Shown here: in pieces, positions 23,000-32,642 of the stretch
Layout of the letters: each line of letters opens with the position of its first letter
Position numbering within the stretch: the stretch's first letter is position 1
Program-made: the position numbers and the translations under genes
Source of the DNA: Trueperaceae bacterium
GTDB taxonomy: Bacteria; Deinococcota; Deinococci; Deinococcales; Trueperaceae
NCBI GenBank assembly: GCA_007130855.1
Contig: SLRS01000200.1
Location: forward strand, 1-42,899
Reading direction: 5' to 3'
DNA: 42,899 nucleotides
Notes under the pieces: generated by a model
Database searches by the model: none
Told to the model about the DNA's origin: nothing
What the model saw: only the letters and a program-made list of their open reading frames with translations

Positions 23000-23401
23000 A
23001 GGGACGCTCTCCTCTCGACCGCGTCGCGGCGGCCTCGCGCGCGCCTGGTGGCCGGATCGGCCGGGCCGCTGCAGGCATGGTAGCGCGCCCGACAGGGACG
23101 TACGGCCCCGGTCGCGTGCCGTAGCATGGCCGGCGGGGCGGATGCGACCGGTGAAGCCGACCGACGTTCCTCCCTGGCGCGAGGCCCAGGCTGCGCGGCC
23201 CCCCGGCATGCGCGGCAGGGGTACCAGGACTCCGCCGCACCTCGGCGTTCGCAGCGATGCTGCGCTGGACGCGGACCGAGGCGCTACGAGGAGGAGCAGG
23301 CGGGGCATTTTGCCGCTGATGGCTGGGTATGATGCGCGAGTCCAACGAACGCGCGTCGTGCGCCGAAGGCCATCGAGCCCGAAGTAAGGAGACCCGAGAG
23401 T
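23000..23401. other. Divergent intergenic region between RDD gene and acs
   Basis: About 400 nt with no convincing gene. Toward the RDD gene there is TACCAT on the minus strand (23082-23077), which would give a leader of about 70 nt. Toward acs there is TATGAT (23328-23333) without a good -35, and a strong AAGGAG ribosome site at 23386-23391. The middle is GC-rich with no clear hairpin or repeat. Confidence 0.45.
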
Positions 23402-25369
23402 ATGTCGCAGACCACATCGTCAGGAGCAGGTCAGGTCTACCCCCCCGCGCCGGAGTTCGCGGAGCAGGCACACGTGCGATCGCTGGAGCAGTACCAGGCG
23501 ATGTACGACGAGTCGATCCGCGATCCCGAGGCGTTCTGGGGCCGCATGGCCGAGTCGTTCCAGTGGCAGCAGCGCTGGACCAAGGTGCGCGAGTACTCGT
23601 TCGAGTCGCCCGTCAGCATCGAGTGGTTCAAGGGTGGCAAGACGAACGTCGCGGTCAACTGCCTCGACCGCCACCTCGAGACTCGCGGCGACCAGACGGC
23701 GATCATCTGGGAAGGCAACGAGCCTGGCGAGGACAGCAAGCTCAGCTACCGCGAACTCCACACCGAGGTCTCCAAGTTCGCCAACGCGCTGAAGTCGCTG
23801 GGCGTCAAGAAGGGCGACCGGGTCGCCATCTACTTGCAGATGATCCCGCAGGCCGCGATCGCCTGCTTGGCCTGCGCCCGCATCGGTGCGGTGCACTCGG
23901 TGGTCTTCGGCGCCTTCAGCGCCGACGCCTTGCGCGACCGCATGACCGACTCCGAGTGCACGGTGCTGGTCACCCAGGACACCGCCTTGCGCGGCAAGAA
24001 GCGTGACATCCCGATGAAGGCCAACGCCGATGCGGCCGTGGCCCAGTGCCCGAGCATCAAGACCGTCGTGGTGGTGAAGCGTACGGGCATCGACATCCCC
24101 ATGCAAGCGGGCCGCGACGTCTGGTACGAGGACCTCATGGCGGAGGCCGCCTCCGAGTGTGAGCCGGTCTGGGTCGACGCCGAGGACCCGCTCTTCATCC
24201 TCTACACGTCGGGCTCGACGGGCAAACCCAAGGGCGTGCTCCACACGACCGGCGGCTACATGGTCTATGCCGCCAAGACCTTCGAGTACATCTTCGACTA
24301 CCACCCCGGCGACGTCTGGTGGTGTACGGCCGACATCGGCTGGATCACCGGCCACAGCTACATCATCTACGGTCCCTTGGCCACCGGCGCCACCTCGATC
24401 ATGTTCGAGGGCGTGCCCACCTACCCCGACGCGGGCCGGTTCTGGGACGTGGTCGACAAGCACAAGGTGACGCAGTTCTACACCGCGCCCACGGCGATCC
24501 GCGCGCTGATGCGGGAGGGTGAGGAGATCGTCAAGCGCCATGACCTGTCGAGCCTCAAGCTGCTCGGCAGCGTCGGCGAGCCGATCAACCCCGAGGTGTG
24601 GGAGTGGTACCGCAACACCGTCGGCCAGGGCCGTGTCCCGGTCGTGGACACCTGGTGGCAGACGGAGACCGGTGGCATCCTGATCACCCCGTTGCCGGGC
24701 GCGCACACCCTCAAACCCGGCAGCGCTTCGCGCCCCTTCTTCGGCGTCGAGCCCGTGGTCGTCGACGACAACGGCAACGAGGCGGCCGTCGGCGAGTCCG
24801 GCAAGCTGTGCATCAAGCGTCCCTGGCCAGGCATCATGCGCACCACGTACGGCGATCACCAGCGCTTCGAACAGACCTACTTCGCCACCTACAAGGGCCT
24901 CTACTTCACCGGCGACGGTTGCCGCGTCGACGCGGACGGCGACTACTGGCTGCTGGGCAGGGTCGACGACGTCATCAACATCTCCGGTCACCGGCTCGGC
25001 ACGGCCGAGGTCGAGAGCGCCCTCGTGTCGCACCCGGCGGTCGCCGAGTCGGCCGTGGTCGGCTACCCGCACGACATCAAGGGCCAGGGCATCTACGCCT
25101 ACGTCACCTTGAAGACCGGCCGCGAGTACACCGACGAGCTCAAGAAGGAGTTGGTGAACCACGTCCGCAAGGAGATCGGCCCGATCGCCTCGCCCGACAT
25201 CATCCAGTGGGCGCCCGGTCTGCCGAAGACCCGCTCGGGCAAGATCATGCGCCGCATCCTGCGCAAGATCGCCGAGGGCGACACCGGCGCGCTCGGCGAC
25301 ACCAGCACCCTGGCCGACCCGTCGGTCGTCGAGCACCTGGTCGAGGAAGCCGGCAACGTGAAGCGCTAG
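23402..25369 (+). CDS. acs: Acetyl-CoA synthetase (AMP-forming)
   Basis: A 655-aa cytoplasmic enzyme making acetyl-CoA from acetate, ATP and CoA through acetyl-AMP. Adenylate-forming motifs are complete: [20 protein letters not shown] (P-loop), [45 protein letters not shown] and the hinge region [15 protein letters not shown]. Near the C-terminus [11 protein letters not shown] carries the catalytic Lys at about residue 614, the residue acetylated by Pat-type enzymes in other bacteria. Full length for the family. AAGGAG lies 10 nt before the ATG. A terminator follows. The acuC-type deacetylase gene at the window end could act on this lysine, as in Bacillus. Confidence 0.97.
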   Translation: MSQTTSSGAGQVYPPAPEFAEQAHVRSLEQYQAMYDESIRDPEAFWGRMAESFQWQQRWTKVREYSFESPVSIEWFKGGKTNVAVNCLDRHLETRGDQTAIIWEGNEPGEDSKLSYRELHTEVSKFANALKSLGVKKGDRVAIYLQMIPQAAIACLACARIGAVHSVVFGAFSADALRDRMTDSECTVLVTQDTALRGKKRDIPMKANADAAVAQCPSIKTVVVVKRTGIDIPMQAGRDVWYEDLMAEAASECEPVWVDAEDPLFILYTSGSTGKPKGVLHTTGGYMVYAAKTFEYIFDYHPGDVWWCTADIGWITGHSYIIYGPLATGATSIMFEGVPTYPDAGRFWDVVDKHKVTQFYTAPTAIRALMREGEEIVKRHDLSSLKLLGSVGEPINPEVWEWYRNTVGQGRVPVVDTWWQTETGGILITPLPGAHTLKPGSASRPFFGVEPVVVDDNGNEAAVGESGKLCIKRPWPGIMRTTYGDHQRFEQTYFATYKGLYFTGDGCRVDADGDYWLLGRVDDVINISGHRLGTAEVESALVSHPAVAESAVVGYPHDIKGQGIYAYVTLKTGREYTDELKKELVNHVRKEIGPIASPDIIQWAPGLPKTRSGKIMRRILRKIAEGDTGALGDTSTLADPSVVEHLVEEAGNVKR

Positions 25370-25383
25370 GCGGCACGCTCGTG

Positions 25384-25427
25384 ACGCGCCGCCCACCTGT
25401 CGCACGTCGGGGGCGGCGCGTTTCGTC
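25384..25427 (+). terminator. Terminator after acs
   Basis: ACGCGCCGCCC (25384-25394) and GGGCGGCGCGT (25411-25421) form a perfect 11-bp stem with a 16-nt loop, followed by TTCGTC. It begins 14 nt after the acs stop codon. Confidence 0.7.
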
Positions 25428-25513
25428 ATGCATGCGCGCGTCGCGTCACGGCCCACCGGCCTGACGCCGAGCACGCGAACGGATCGAAGCGATCGAGAGA
25501 AGGAGTCCTTGCC

Positions 25514-26869
25514 ATGAAAGCGGCCCGCGTACCGAACACCGTCAACCGCTGGTGGATCGTCGCCGGCGGCATCCTCATCCAGCTCTGCCTGGGAGCCATC
25601 TATGCCTGGTCGGCCTTCACCGGGTTGTTGACGGACGATCCCTACGGCTTCACCAGGACCGAGACGCAGATCATCTTCGCGGTCGGGTTGGCCTCCTTCG
25701 CCGGCTTCATGGCGCTCATCGCCGGGCGCTGGCAGCGGCGCGCCGGTCCCCGGATCGTGGCGCTGATCGGCGGACTGGTGCTGGGTCTGGGCTACGTCAT
25801 CGCCGGTCTGTCGGGCACGAGCTTCTGGGGCATCCTGCTGGGCGTGGGGCTGCTCGGTGGAGCCGGGATCGGTCTGGCCTACGTGTGCCCGATCGCCGCC
25901 CTGGTGAAGTGGTTCCCGGACAAGAAGGGTCTCATCACCGGCTTGGCCGTGGCCGGCTTCGGCTTCGGCGCCTTGATCTGGATCAAGCTGACCGAAGGGT
26001 TCGTGTTCGGCCCGGTGAACCTGACGCCGGGCTGGCAGGGGCTCTACGGGATGGGCTGGAGCCCCAACGACGTGTTCTTGCTGTACGGCGTGCTGTTCGC
26101 CGTGCTGGTGGGTATTGGTTCGATGGCCTTGAAGAACCCTCCCGAGGGGTACAGGCCCGCGGGCTGGGAGCCGCCCACCGGCGCAGCCGCCGACCTGGCC
26201 GGCGGCGTCGACTTCAGCGAGCGGGAAATGGTCGCCACCTCGCAGTTCTGGAGCCTGTTCTTCATCTTCTTGGTGGGTTCCACCGCGGGCCTGATGATCA
26301 TCGGCATCATCCGACTGTTCGGCGGCGAGAGCCTCATCAGCGCGGGGCTCTCCGAACCCGACGCGCTGCTCGCGACGGGCACCGCCATGGGCCTGTTCTA
26401 CGCCCTCGCCAACGGCCTCGGTCGCATCCTGTGGGGCAACATCTCCGACAGGATCGGCCGGCGCCTGTCGATCGCGCTCATGAGCGCGACGCAGGGCGTG
26501 ATGATGACCGCCTTCTTCTTCGTCGCCGGGAACGAGATCGGGCTCTACATCGGCGCCACCATCATCGGCTTCAACTACGGCGGCTACTTCGCGCTCCTCC
26601 CTGCTGCGACCGCGGACTACTTCGGCAACCGCAACGTTGGCACCAACTATCCCTGGGTGTTCCTGGCCTACGGCGTCGGCGGCCTCTTGGGGCCCATCCT
26701 GGGCGGCTACATGGGCGACCTCCAAGCCTGGGAGTGGGCCTTCATACCCGCCGGCGTGGCCTGCCTGATCGCGGCATTGGTGGCCCTGCGGCTGACCCCG
26801 CCGCGGCACCCGACCAGCGTCGGCGCGCGGGCGAGTGACGGTTCGTTGCGCGACGCGAAGGCCTCCTGA
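25514..26869 (+). CDS. OFA-family MFS transporter (oxalate/formate antiporter-like)
   Basis: A 451-aa, 12-helix transporter of the OxlT/YhjX family, which moves small carboxylates across the inner membrane. The family start is evident (RWWIVAGGILIQLCLGAIYAW), followed by GIGLAYVCPIAALVKWFPDKK in the first half and NGLGRILWGNISDRIGRR in the second. An AGAAGGAG ribosome site precedes ATG 25514. It follows acs by 144 nt across a terminator; an acetate or related monocarboxylate substrate would fit but is inference. A long cytoplasmic loop (about residues 215-245) joins the halves. Confidence 0.85.
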   Translation: MKAARVPNTVNRWWIVAGGILIQLCLGAIYAWSAFTGLLTDDPYGFTRTETQIIFAVGLASFAGFMALIAGRWQRRAGPRIVALIGGLVLGLGYVIAGLSGTSFWGILLGVGLLGGAGIGLAYVCPIAALVKWFPDKKGLITGLAVAGFGFGALIWIKLTEGFVFGPVNLTPGWQGLYGMGWSPNDVFLLYGVLFAVLVGIGSMALKNPPEGYRPAGWEPPTGAAADLAGGVDFSEREMVATSQFWSLFFIFLVGSTAGLMIIGIIRLFGGESLISAGLSEPDALLATGTAMGLFYALANGLGRILWGNISDRIGRRLSIALMSATQGVMMTAFFFVAGNEIGLYIGATIIGFNYGGYFALLPAATADYFGNRNVGTNYPWVFLAYGVGGLLGPILGGYMGDLQAWEWAFIPAGVACLIAALVALRLTPPRHPTSVGARASDGSLRDAKAS

Positions 26870-26906
26870 GGTAGGTCGCCGACCGGTCGCGAGGCCGGCG
26901 GCGGCG

Positions 26907-26912
26907 TATCAT
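26907..26912 (+). promoter_or_regulatory. -10 box for mutS2 (leaderless type)
   Basis: TATCAT ends 9 nt before the mutS2 ATG. No good -35 and no Shine-Dalgarno sequence are visible. Confidence 0.5.
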
Positions 26913-26921
26913 CGCGGCGCT

Positions 26922-29303
26922 ATGCGCGTGCTCCCCTCCACCCTCGAGAAGCTCTCCTTCGACCGCGTGATCGCGGCGCTGGCGGAGCGCGCAGCTACGC
27001 CACTCGGGCGCGAGCGCGTCCACCGTGTCACGCCGGGGCTCGACGACGCGGAGCGCGAGCTCGCCTTCGAGCGCACCGACGAGGTACTCCAGGGCGACGA
27101 TCTCTCGCTCGGCGGAGTCGAGGATGTGCGCCCGCTGGTCGAGCGGGTTCGTGACGGCGGTGTCCTCGATGGCCGCGAGATCCTGTCGATCGCCTACACC
27201 ATGGATGCCGCGGCCACCGTTCGGCGCTCGATCGCCCAGGGCGACCGTCCCTACCTGCAGGCGTTGGCCGAGGGCATGGCCAGCTTCGACGGTGTATTGC
27301 GCCTGGTGCGCGAACAACTCGACGTGCAGGGCGAGGTGCGCGACGATGCCACCCCGAAGCTGCGTGAGATCCGGCGCCGCCTACAGCCCCTGCGTGGACG
27401 GATCCGCGAGCGCCTGGCCCAACTCCTGGCGCAGCACGCCCAGAGCGTGCAGGACCCCATCATCACGTTGCGGCGCGACCGCTACGTGATCCCCATCAAG
27501 GCCTCGGCCCAGGCGCGCGTGCCCGGCATCGTGGTCGACACCTCGGACTCGGGCCAGACGGTGTTCGTGGAACCCGCGCCGGTGGTGCCGATGAACAACG
27601 AGTTGGTCTTGCTCGAGTTCGAGGAGCGCGACGAGGTGCGCCGCATCCTCATCGCCTTGGGCCAGCGCGTGGCATTCGAACCCGCCCTCGAGCCCACCCT
27701 GGCCGCCTTGGCGGAACTCGACCTGGCGCTGGCGTCGGCGCGGCTGGCGCGCGAGTGGCGCTTGACGCGACCGGAGGTGGTCGCTGGTGCCGGCGTCGTG
27801 TTGCCGTCCGCTCGTCACCCGCTGGTGGCGGACTGCGTGCCGAACGACGTGACCTTGGCCGGCAGCGACGGCGGCGAGCGTCTCATGGTGGTCACCGGAC
27901 CGAACGCCGGCGGCAAGACGGTGCTGCTCAAGACGCTCGGCCTGGCGGTACTGATGGCGCACGCCGGCCTGTTCGTGGCGGCCGGCGCGGAGCGCGGTCC
28001 GGACGGTCGCGGCCGGCGGGTTCGGATGCCGCGCGTGGCGTCGCTGCTGAGCGACATCGGCGACGAGCAGAGCATCGAGGCGAGTCTCTCCACCTATGCC
28101 GCCCACCTGACCAACCTGCGCCGCATCGTCGAGACGGCTGCGACCGACACGCTCGTACTGATCGACGAGCTCGGCTCCGGTACCGATCCAGACGAGGGCG
28201 CGGCGCTCTCGCAGGCGATCCTCGAGGTGCTCGTGGAGCGCGGCACGGTGGGTCTCGTGACCACGCACCTGGCGCCGTTGAAGGTGTTCGCGTCGCGCAC
28301 GAAGGGGGTCCGCAACGCCGCGATGCGGTTCGACATCGAGGCCTTGGCGCCCACCTTCGAGCTCACCATCGGGCAACCGGGGCGCTCGTACGCGCTCGCG
28401 ATCGCGCGCCGCATCGGCCTGGACGAGGGGCTGCTCGAGCGCGCCGAGGTCCTGCTGGGGCCCGAAGGGGCCCGACTCGAGCGGCTGCTCGAGACGCTCG
28501 AGCGCCAGCGCGAGGCGCTCCAGGCCGAGTTGGACGAGACCCGCGTCAGTGGCGAGCGGGCGCGGGCCGAGGCGACGTTGCTGCACCAGCAGATCGAGGG
28601 GTTGCGCGAGCGCGAGGCGGAGCTCCTGAGCAGGGCGGCCGAGAAGGCCGACGCGATGCTGCAAGACACGCTCCAGCGGGCGACACAACTGCGCCGCATG
28701 GCGCGTGAGGCGCCCGAGCAGCGTGGCAAGGCGCTCGAGGCCATCCAGGCCCTGCGGCGCGAGACGCGCCAAAAGGCAGCTCCCGGCGGGACCGCGGAGG
28801 GCGGGCGCGCCGGCGGGCCGCCCGGAGGTTCGCGCCAGGCGCAGAGGACTCGTGACCCCATCCGTCCGGGAGCGCTGGTGCGCGTCGCCTCCTACGGCGC
28901 CGAGGGGCCGATCCTGGAGGTCCGCGGCGAGGTGCTGGTGGTGCAGCTCGGACTCCTCAAGGTCGAGGTGACGCGTCGCGAGGTGAGCCCGGTCGAGCCC
29001 AAGACAGCCAAGCCGAGGGGCACCGGGGCTGGCCCGGCCGTCGCCGCCGCGAGCGCGTTCGACCGTGAGCTCAACGTTCGCGGCGAGCGGGTTGAGGGAG
29101 CGATCGAGGCCATCCGCGATTACGTGCGCGAAGCGCATGCGCTGAAGCTGGAGTCGGTGCGGATCCTGCACGGCAAGGGGACGGGCGTCCTGCGCGACGC
29201 GGTGCGCCAGTACCTGCGTGAGGAGAAGTTGGTGACACGGTTCGAGGACGCCGTCCCGTACGAGGGAGGCCACGGGGTGACCGTGGCGTACTTGCGCGGG
29301 TGA
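26922..29303 (+). CDS. mutS2: MutS2, DNA/ribosome-acting MutS-family ATPase with Smr nuclease domain
   Basis: A 793-aa protein with the MutS2 order: N-terminal core (VLPSTLEKLSFDRVIAAL), clamp (VQDPIITLRRDRYVIPIKAS), ATPase with Walker A TGPNAGGKTV (about residue 325) and Walker B VLIDELGSGTDPDEGAAL, a long coiled coil (about 510-600), a KOW-like segment (IRPGALVRVASYGAEGPILE) and a C-terminal Smr domain. The Smr motifs are LNVRGERVEGAI (Asn where LDxRG is usual) and ILHGKGTGVLRDAV. It lacks the MutS mismatch-recognition domain; family members suppress recombination or rescue collided ribosomes. ATG 26922 sits 9 nt after a -10 box. It overlaps the next gene by GTGA. Confidence 0.95.
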   Translation: MRVLPSTLEKLSFDRVIAALAERAATPLGRERVHRVTPGLDDAERELAFERTDEVLQGDDLSLGGVEDVRPLVERVRDGGVLDGREILSIAYTMDAAATVRRSIAQGDRPYLQALAEGMASFDGVLRLVREQLDVQGEVRDDATPKLREIRRRLQPLRGRIRERLAQLLAQHAQSVQDPIITLRRDRYVIPIKASAQARVPGIVVDTSDSGQTVFVEPAPVVPMNNELVLLEFEERDEVRRILIALGQRVAFEPALEPTLAALAELDLALASARLAREWRLTRPEVVAGAGVVLPSARHPLVADCVPNDVTLAGSDGGERLMVVTGPNAGGKTVLLKTLGLAVLMAHAGLFVAAGAERGPDGRGRRVRMPRVASLLSDIGDEQSIEASLSTYAAHLTNLRRIVETAATDTLVLIDELGSGTDPDEGAALSQAILEVLVERGTVGLVTTHLAPLKVFASRTKGVRNAAMRFDIEALAPTFELTIGQPGRSYALAIARRIGLDEGLLERAEVLLGPEGARLERLLETLERQREALQAELDETRVSGERARAEATLLHQQIEGLREREAELLSRAAEKADAMLQDTLQRATQLRRMAREAPEQRGKALEAIQALRRETRQKAAPGGTAEGGRAGGPPGGSRQAQRTRDPIRPGALVRVASYGAEGPILEVRGEVLVVQLGLLKVEVTRREVSPVEPKTAKPRGTGAGPAVAAASAFDRELNVRGERVEGAIEAIRDYVREAHALKLESVRILHGKGTGVLRDAVRQYLREEKLVTRFEDAVPYEGGHGVTVAYLRG

Positions 29304-29944
29304 AGCGCGCAGCGATCGTGTTCGATCTCGATGGGACGTTGGTGGACTCGCTGCCCGACATCATCGCCAGCTTCCGCTGGGCCTTCGGAACGCTGGGGCT
29401 CCCCGCACCCGGCGAGACGGCGGTGCGCGGCGAGGTGGGCCTGCCGCTCGAGGCCATGTATGCCCGCTTCGCGCCGGTCGAGGCGGTCGAGGCGTTGGCC
29501 CGTGCCTATCGGCGTCACTACCCGCAACACCTCGCCGACCGGTCGCGACCTTTCCCGGGCGTTCGTGAACTGCTCGCGGAGCTGCGTGGGCGCGGCTACG
29601 CCGTGGCCGTGGCGACCACCAAGCGCAGCGAGATGGCGCACGCGCTGGTGAACGCGATGGGGTTGACCGCGCAGGTGGACCACGTGCAGGGCACCGATGG
29701 CTTCGCGCACAAGCCGGCACCGGACGTCGTGGAGCGCGCTCTCGCGGCGCTCGGAGCAGAGGGTCGCTGGATGGTGGGCGACACGGTCCACGATGTGATG
29801 GCGGGCAAGGCCGCCGGACTGCGAACCTACGCGGTGACCTGGGGGACCCACGACGAAGCCACCCTCCGCGCGACACGACCCGACGTGCTGGCCGCCGATC
29901 TGCAGCAGCTGATGCCAGTTTTGCAACGAACCGAAATGGTCTGA
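29300..29944 (+). CDS. HAD-family phosphatase, phosphoglycolate phosphatase-like
   Basis: A 214-aa HAD hydrolase of subfamily IA. Motif I FDLDGTLVDS has both catalytic Asp residues, motif II VAVATTKRS, motif III KPAPDV and motif IV VGDTVHDVMAGKAAG. A helical cap lies between motifs I and II (about 18-80). Substrates in this group include phosphoglycolate and pyrophosphate, and cannot be chosen from sequence. GTG 29300 overlaps the mutS2 stop (GTGA), so it is translationally coupled. Phosphoglycolate arises in DNA strand-break repair, which would suit a mutS2 neighbour, but this is speculative. Confidence 0.88.
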   Translation: MKRAAIVFDLDGTLVDSLPDIIASFRWAFGTLGLPAPGETAVRGEVGLPLEAMYARFAPVEAVEALARAYRRHYPQHLADRSRPFPGVRELLAELRGRGYAVAVATTKRSEMAHALVNAMGLTAQVDHVQGTDGFAHKPAPDVVERALAALGAEGRWMVGDTVHDVMAGKAAGLRTYAVTWGTHDEATLRATRPDVLAADLQQLMPVLQRTEMV

Positions 29945-29949
29945 CGCGG

Positions 29950-29955
29950 TAGCAT
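29950..29955 (+). promoter_or_regulatory. -10 box for the LOG-family gene (leaderless type)
   Basis: TAGCAT ends exactly 6 nt before ATG 29962, which puts the predicted transcription start on the A of the start codon. There is no Shine-Dalgarno sequence. Confidence 0.55.
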
Positions 29956-29961
29956 GGCGCC

Positions 29962-30654
29962 ATGATCCCCGAGGGGAACGGCCGCCAGTACGTGATCGAG
30001 GCGTTGGCCGAGGATAGTTGGCGCATGTTCCGGATCCTGGGCGAGTTCGCCCAGGGTTTCGAGGAGATGGCCAACGTCGGGAAGGCCGTGACCATCTTCG
30101 GTTCGGCGCGTCTGAAGGTCGACTGCCAGTACTACTCGCAGGCCGTGCAACTCGCCGGTGACCTGGCGCGGCAGGGCTACGTGATCATCACGGGCGGCGG
30201 GCCCGGCATCATGGAGGCCGGCAACAAGGGCGCGATCGAGGCGGGGGGACGCTCGATCGGTCTCAATGTCGATCTCCCGCACGAGCAGGCGCCGAACGCC
30301 TACCAGACCGACGAGCTGAAGTTCCGTTACTTCTTCGTCCGCAAGGTGATGCTGGTGAAGTACTCGACGGCGTTCGTGGTGTTCCCGGGCGGCTTCGGCA
30401 CCATCGACGAGCTGTTCGAGGCGCTCACCTTGGTGCAGACGAAGAAGGTGACCCCGTTCCCGGTCTTCCTGGTGGGAGTCGACTACTGGCGGGGTCTGGT
30501 GCAGTGGCTGCAGACCACCCTGGTGCGGGCCGGCACCGTCTCCGACGACGACTTGCACCTCTTCAAGGTGGTCGATGACGTCAGCCAGATCGCCCAGGCC
30601 ATCGACGACTACTACGCCGAGGCTCACCATGGGGGCTTCAACCTGCCGGAATGA
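29962..30654 (+). CDS. LOG-family protein (lysine-decarboxylase-like / nucleoside 5'-monophosphate phosphoribohydrolase fold)
   Basis: A 230-aa Rossmann-fold protein with the two family motifs: IITGGGPGIMEAGNKGA and VVFPGGFGTIDELFEALTLVQ (PGGxGTxxE). Members cleave the base from nucleoside 5'-monophosphates, as in the LOG cytokinin-activating enzymes, and were long misnamed lysine decarboxylases. Of the two usual lengths this is the longer one, with an extra N-terminal helix (AEDSWRMFRILGEFAQGFEEM). It is a cytoplasmic single gene with a leaderless-type promoter, converging on the response regulator gene. Confidence 0.9.
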   Translation: MIPEGNGRQYVIEALAEDSWRMFRILGEFAQGFEEMANVGKAVTIFGSARLKVDCQYYSQAVQLAGDLARQGYVIITGGGPGIMEAGNKGAIEAGGRSIGLNVDLPHEQAPNAYQTDELKFRYFFVRKVMLVKYSTAFVVFPGGFGTIDELFEALTLVQTKKVTPFPVFLVGVDYWRGLVQWLQTTLVRAGTVSDDDLHLFKVVDDVSQIAQAIDDYYAEAHHGGFNLPE

Positions 30655-30677
30655 GCGTCGCTGGCGGTGACGCGCCG

Positions 30678-30720
30678 CCGAGACCAACGCGCGGTCCTTG
30701 GCGACCCGACGCGGTCTCGG
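30678..30720. terminator. Hairpin between convergent LOG and response-regulator genes
   Basis: CCGAGACC (30678-30685) and GGTCTCGG (30713-30720) pair perfectly across a 27-nt GC-rich loop that can fold further. It is placed to end transcripts from both sides. No T-run is seen. Confidence 0.4.
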
Positions 30721-30721
30721 G

Positions 30722-31363
30722 CTAGAACAGGCCCAGATCGAGGGCCTTCAGCACTGCCCGCGTGCGGTCGCGGACCCCGAGCTTGGAGAGCACGCTCGAG
30801 ACGTGGTTCTTCACCGTTCCCTCGGCCACCCCGAGACCGAGCGCGATCTCCTTGTTGCTGTACCCGCCGGCCATCAGCCGCAGGATCTCGGTCTCGCGCT
30901 CCGTCAACGCTTCGGGCGCGTCGAAGCCGTCGCGCTCGCCACCGAGCCCGCGCAGGCCGCGCAGGACGCGTTCGGTCAAGGCGGGGGTGATCATCGTACG
31001 GCCCTCGGCGAGGGCCACGATCGCGCCGGTGAGCTGCTCGAGCGACACGTCCTTGAGCAGGTACCCCTTGGCGCCGGCCCGCATGCCGGCGAGCACCGCG
31101 CTGTCATCGTCGAAGGTGGTGAGGATGAGGCAAGGCGGTGGCGAGTCCCACGACCGCAGCGCTTCGAGCACCCCGATCCCGTCGAGCCTCGGCATGCGCA
31201 AGTCCAACAGGACCACGTCGGGTCGCAGCGTGCCGATGCGTGCGAGCGCCTCGAGGCCGTCGGCGGCCTCGCCGACCACCGAGATCTCGTCGGCGAGCTC
31301 GAGCAGGCTGCGGATGCCCTGTCGTACCAGCGTCTGGTCGTCGACGATCAGCACGCCGATCAT
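30722..31363 (-). CDS. NarL/DesR-type response regulator
   Basis: A 213-aa regulator: receiver domain (residues 1-120) with phospho-acceptor Asp54 in VVLLDLRMP, acidic pair Asp8-Asp9, Thr and Lys switch residues (ILTTFDDD, GYLLKDV), then a LuxR-type helix-turn-helix (about 150-208; LTERETEILRLMAGGYSNKE, TVKNHVSSVLSKLGV). It would be phosphorylated by the kinase encoded just upstream, whose stop overlaps this start (ATGA). The regulon is unknown; pairs of this type commonly respond to envelope or membrane stress and regulate transporters. Confidence 0.93.
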   Translation of the reverse strand: MIGVLIVDDQTLVRQGIRSLLELADEISVVGEAADGLEALARIGTLRPDVVLLDLRMPRLDGIGVLEALRSWDSPPPCLILTTFDDDSAVLAGMRAGAKGYLLKDVSLEQLTGAIVALAEGRTMITPALTERVLRGLRGLGGERDGFDAPEALTERETEILRLMAGGYSNKEIALGLGVAEGTVKNHVSSVLSKLGVRDRTRAVLKALDLGLF

Positions 31364-32544
31364 GCGTCGCTCCCGGGTAAGGGGAACCTGGCGCGCACGG
31401 CGAAGCCCTGCTCGGGCGCGCTCTCGAACTGCAGTTCGCCGCCCACGGCTGCCACCCGCTCGCGCATGCCGCGCAGGCCGCTGCCGGGCACGATGACGTG
31501 CGTGCCGCGGCCGTCGTCGCGCGCCTCGATCAGCAGCATGCCGTCCTGGCGCCGCAGGGTGATCCAGGCTCGCTTGGCATCGCCGTGCCGGACTGCGTTC
31601 GTGAGCGCCTCTTGCACCAGCCGCAGCACCACCCGGGCGCGCTCGGTGTCGTCGACCTCGAGGGTCTCCGGGAGGTCGAGAGTCACCCGCGGGCGCGGGA
31701 GCTCGGCCACCATGGCGCCCAGCACGGCCGTCAGGTCGAACTCGCGCTCGCGCAGGTCGCTCACCACGCCGCGCACGTCGGCGAGCAGCAGCCGGGCGAT
31801 GACGCGGGCGCGCGCCACCGGCTCGCGGGCGCGGCCTTCCGCCAGGTGATCGGCCACCTCGAGCTGCAGTGCCAGGGCCGTGAGGTGGTGCCCGACCAGG
31901 TCGTGCAGCTCGCGGGCGATGCGCAGCCGCTCGCCCTGCCGGGAGGTGGTCTCGAGCAGCGCTCGCGCACCGCTGAGTTCGGCGTTGGCGAGCGCCAGGT
32001 GTTGCCTGAGCGATCGCTCGGCGAGGAGCGCCATGGTGATGGTCAGCGCGAACAGCTGGAAGCCGCCGTAGCCGAGCGTCTGGAGCAGCGCCGGGAACGT
32101 CTCGCCGAACGCGCCCAGGGCGGTGAGGAGCACCACCAGCGTCTGGCCGGCGATCAGCGCGCCGGACGCGCGTGGGCTGAGGAGATGGCCGGCGAGGACC
32201 GCGGTGAGGATGAACAGGACCGGTGTCAACCCGATCTGCGGCAGGGTCGCCACGGCCGTCGCGGCCGCCAAGGCCGTGACGACGAGTGCGCTGCGCGCAG
32301 CGCGCGCGATCCTGGCGCTGCTCCAGGGTCCGGCCACGGGGAAGAACGCCAACGCGAAGACGACCAAGGCAGCGAGGTGCACGGCCTCGATGAGGCCCGC
32401 CTCGCCGGTGGCGAGGCGGGGGGCGACGAACATACCCGAGGAACCCGCGACGGCGACGAAGGCGGCCGCCGCGGCGAGCAGCGCGAGAAACTCCCCGCGT
32501 CGTTCGCCCTCCGGTCCCAGGTCGACTGCCGCGCGGCTGCTCAT
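31360..32544 (-). CDS. DesK-like sensor histidine kinase
   Basis: A 394-aa membrane kinase with five or six N-terminal helices (about residues 20-175) and no large outside domain, suggesting a signal sensed in the membrane. The HisKA_3 dimerisation helix carries phospho-acceptor His214 in RIARELHDLVGHHLTAL, and the ATPase domain shows EALTNAVRHGDAKRA, EARDDGRG and GSGLRGMRERVAAVGG. ATG 32544 was chosen because a TATACT box ends 7 nt upstream; an upstream in-frame start would lie before that promoter. It is coupled to the response regulator by ATGA overlap and diverges from hsp20. Confidence 0.92.
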   Translation of the reverse strand: MSSRAAVDLGPEGERRGEFLALLAAAAAFVAVAGSSGMFVAPRLATGEAGLIEAVHLAALVVFALAFFPVAGPWSSARIARAARSALVVTALAAATAVATLPQIGLTPVLFILTAVLAGHLLSPRASGALIAGQTLVVLLTALGAFGETFPALLQTLGYGGFQLFALTITMALLAERSLRQHLALANAELSGARALLETTSRQGERLRIARELHDLVGHHLTALALQLEVADHLAEGRAREPVARARVIARLLLADVRGVVSDLREREFDLTAVLGAMVAELPRPRVTLDLPETLEVDDTERARVVLRLVQEALTNAVRHGDAKRAWITLRRQDGMLLIEARDDGRGTHVIVPGSGLRGMRERVAAVGGELQFESAPEQGFAVRARFPLPGSDA

Positions 32545-32551
32545 GGCTCCG

Positions 32552-32557
32552 AGTATA
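32552..32557 (-). promoter_or_regulatory. -10 box for the kinase-regulator operon (leaderless type)
   Basis: TATACT on the minus strand, nearly consensus, lies 7 nt before ATG 32544. No Shine-Dalgarno and no clear -35 are seen. Confidence 0.6.
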
Positions 32558-32642
32558 GGCGTCCTGAGCGCAGTTTGCGGGTGCCGATCGTCATGCCTAG
32601 GTGGCATCCGGGGGGTGCCGGGATGGACCTGGCACCCATGGA

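Noticed and set aside
23329-23401. Leaderless upstream ORF before acs
   Set aside because: ATG codons overlap the TATGAT box itself and the frame runs through acs without stopping, so no leader peptide is defined.
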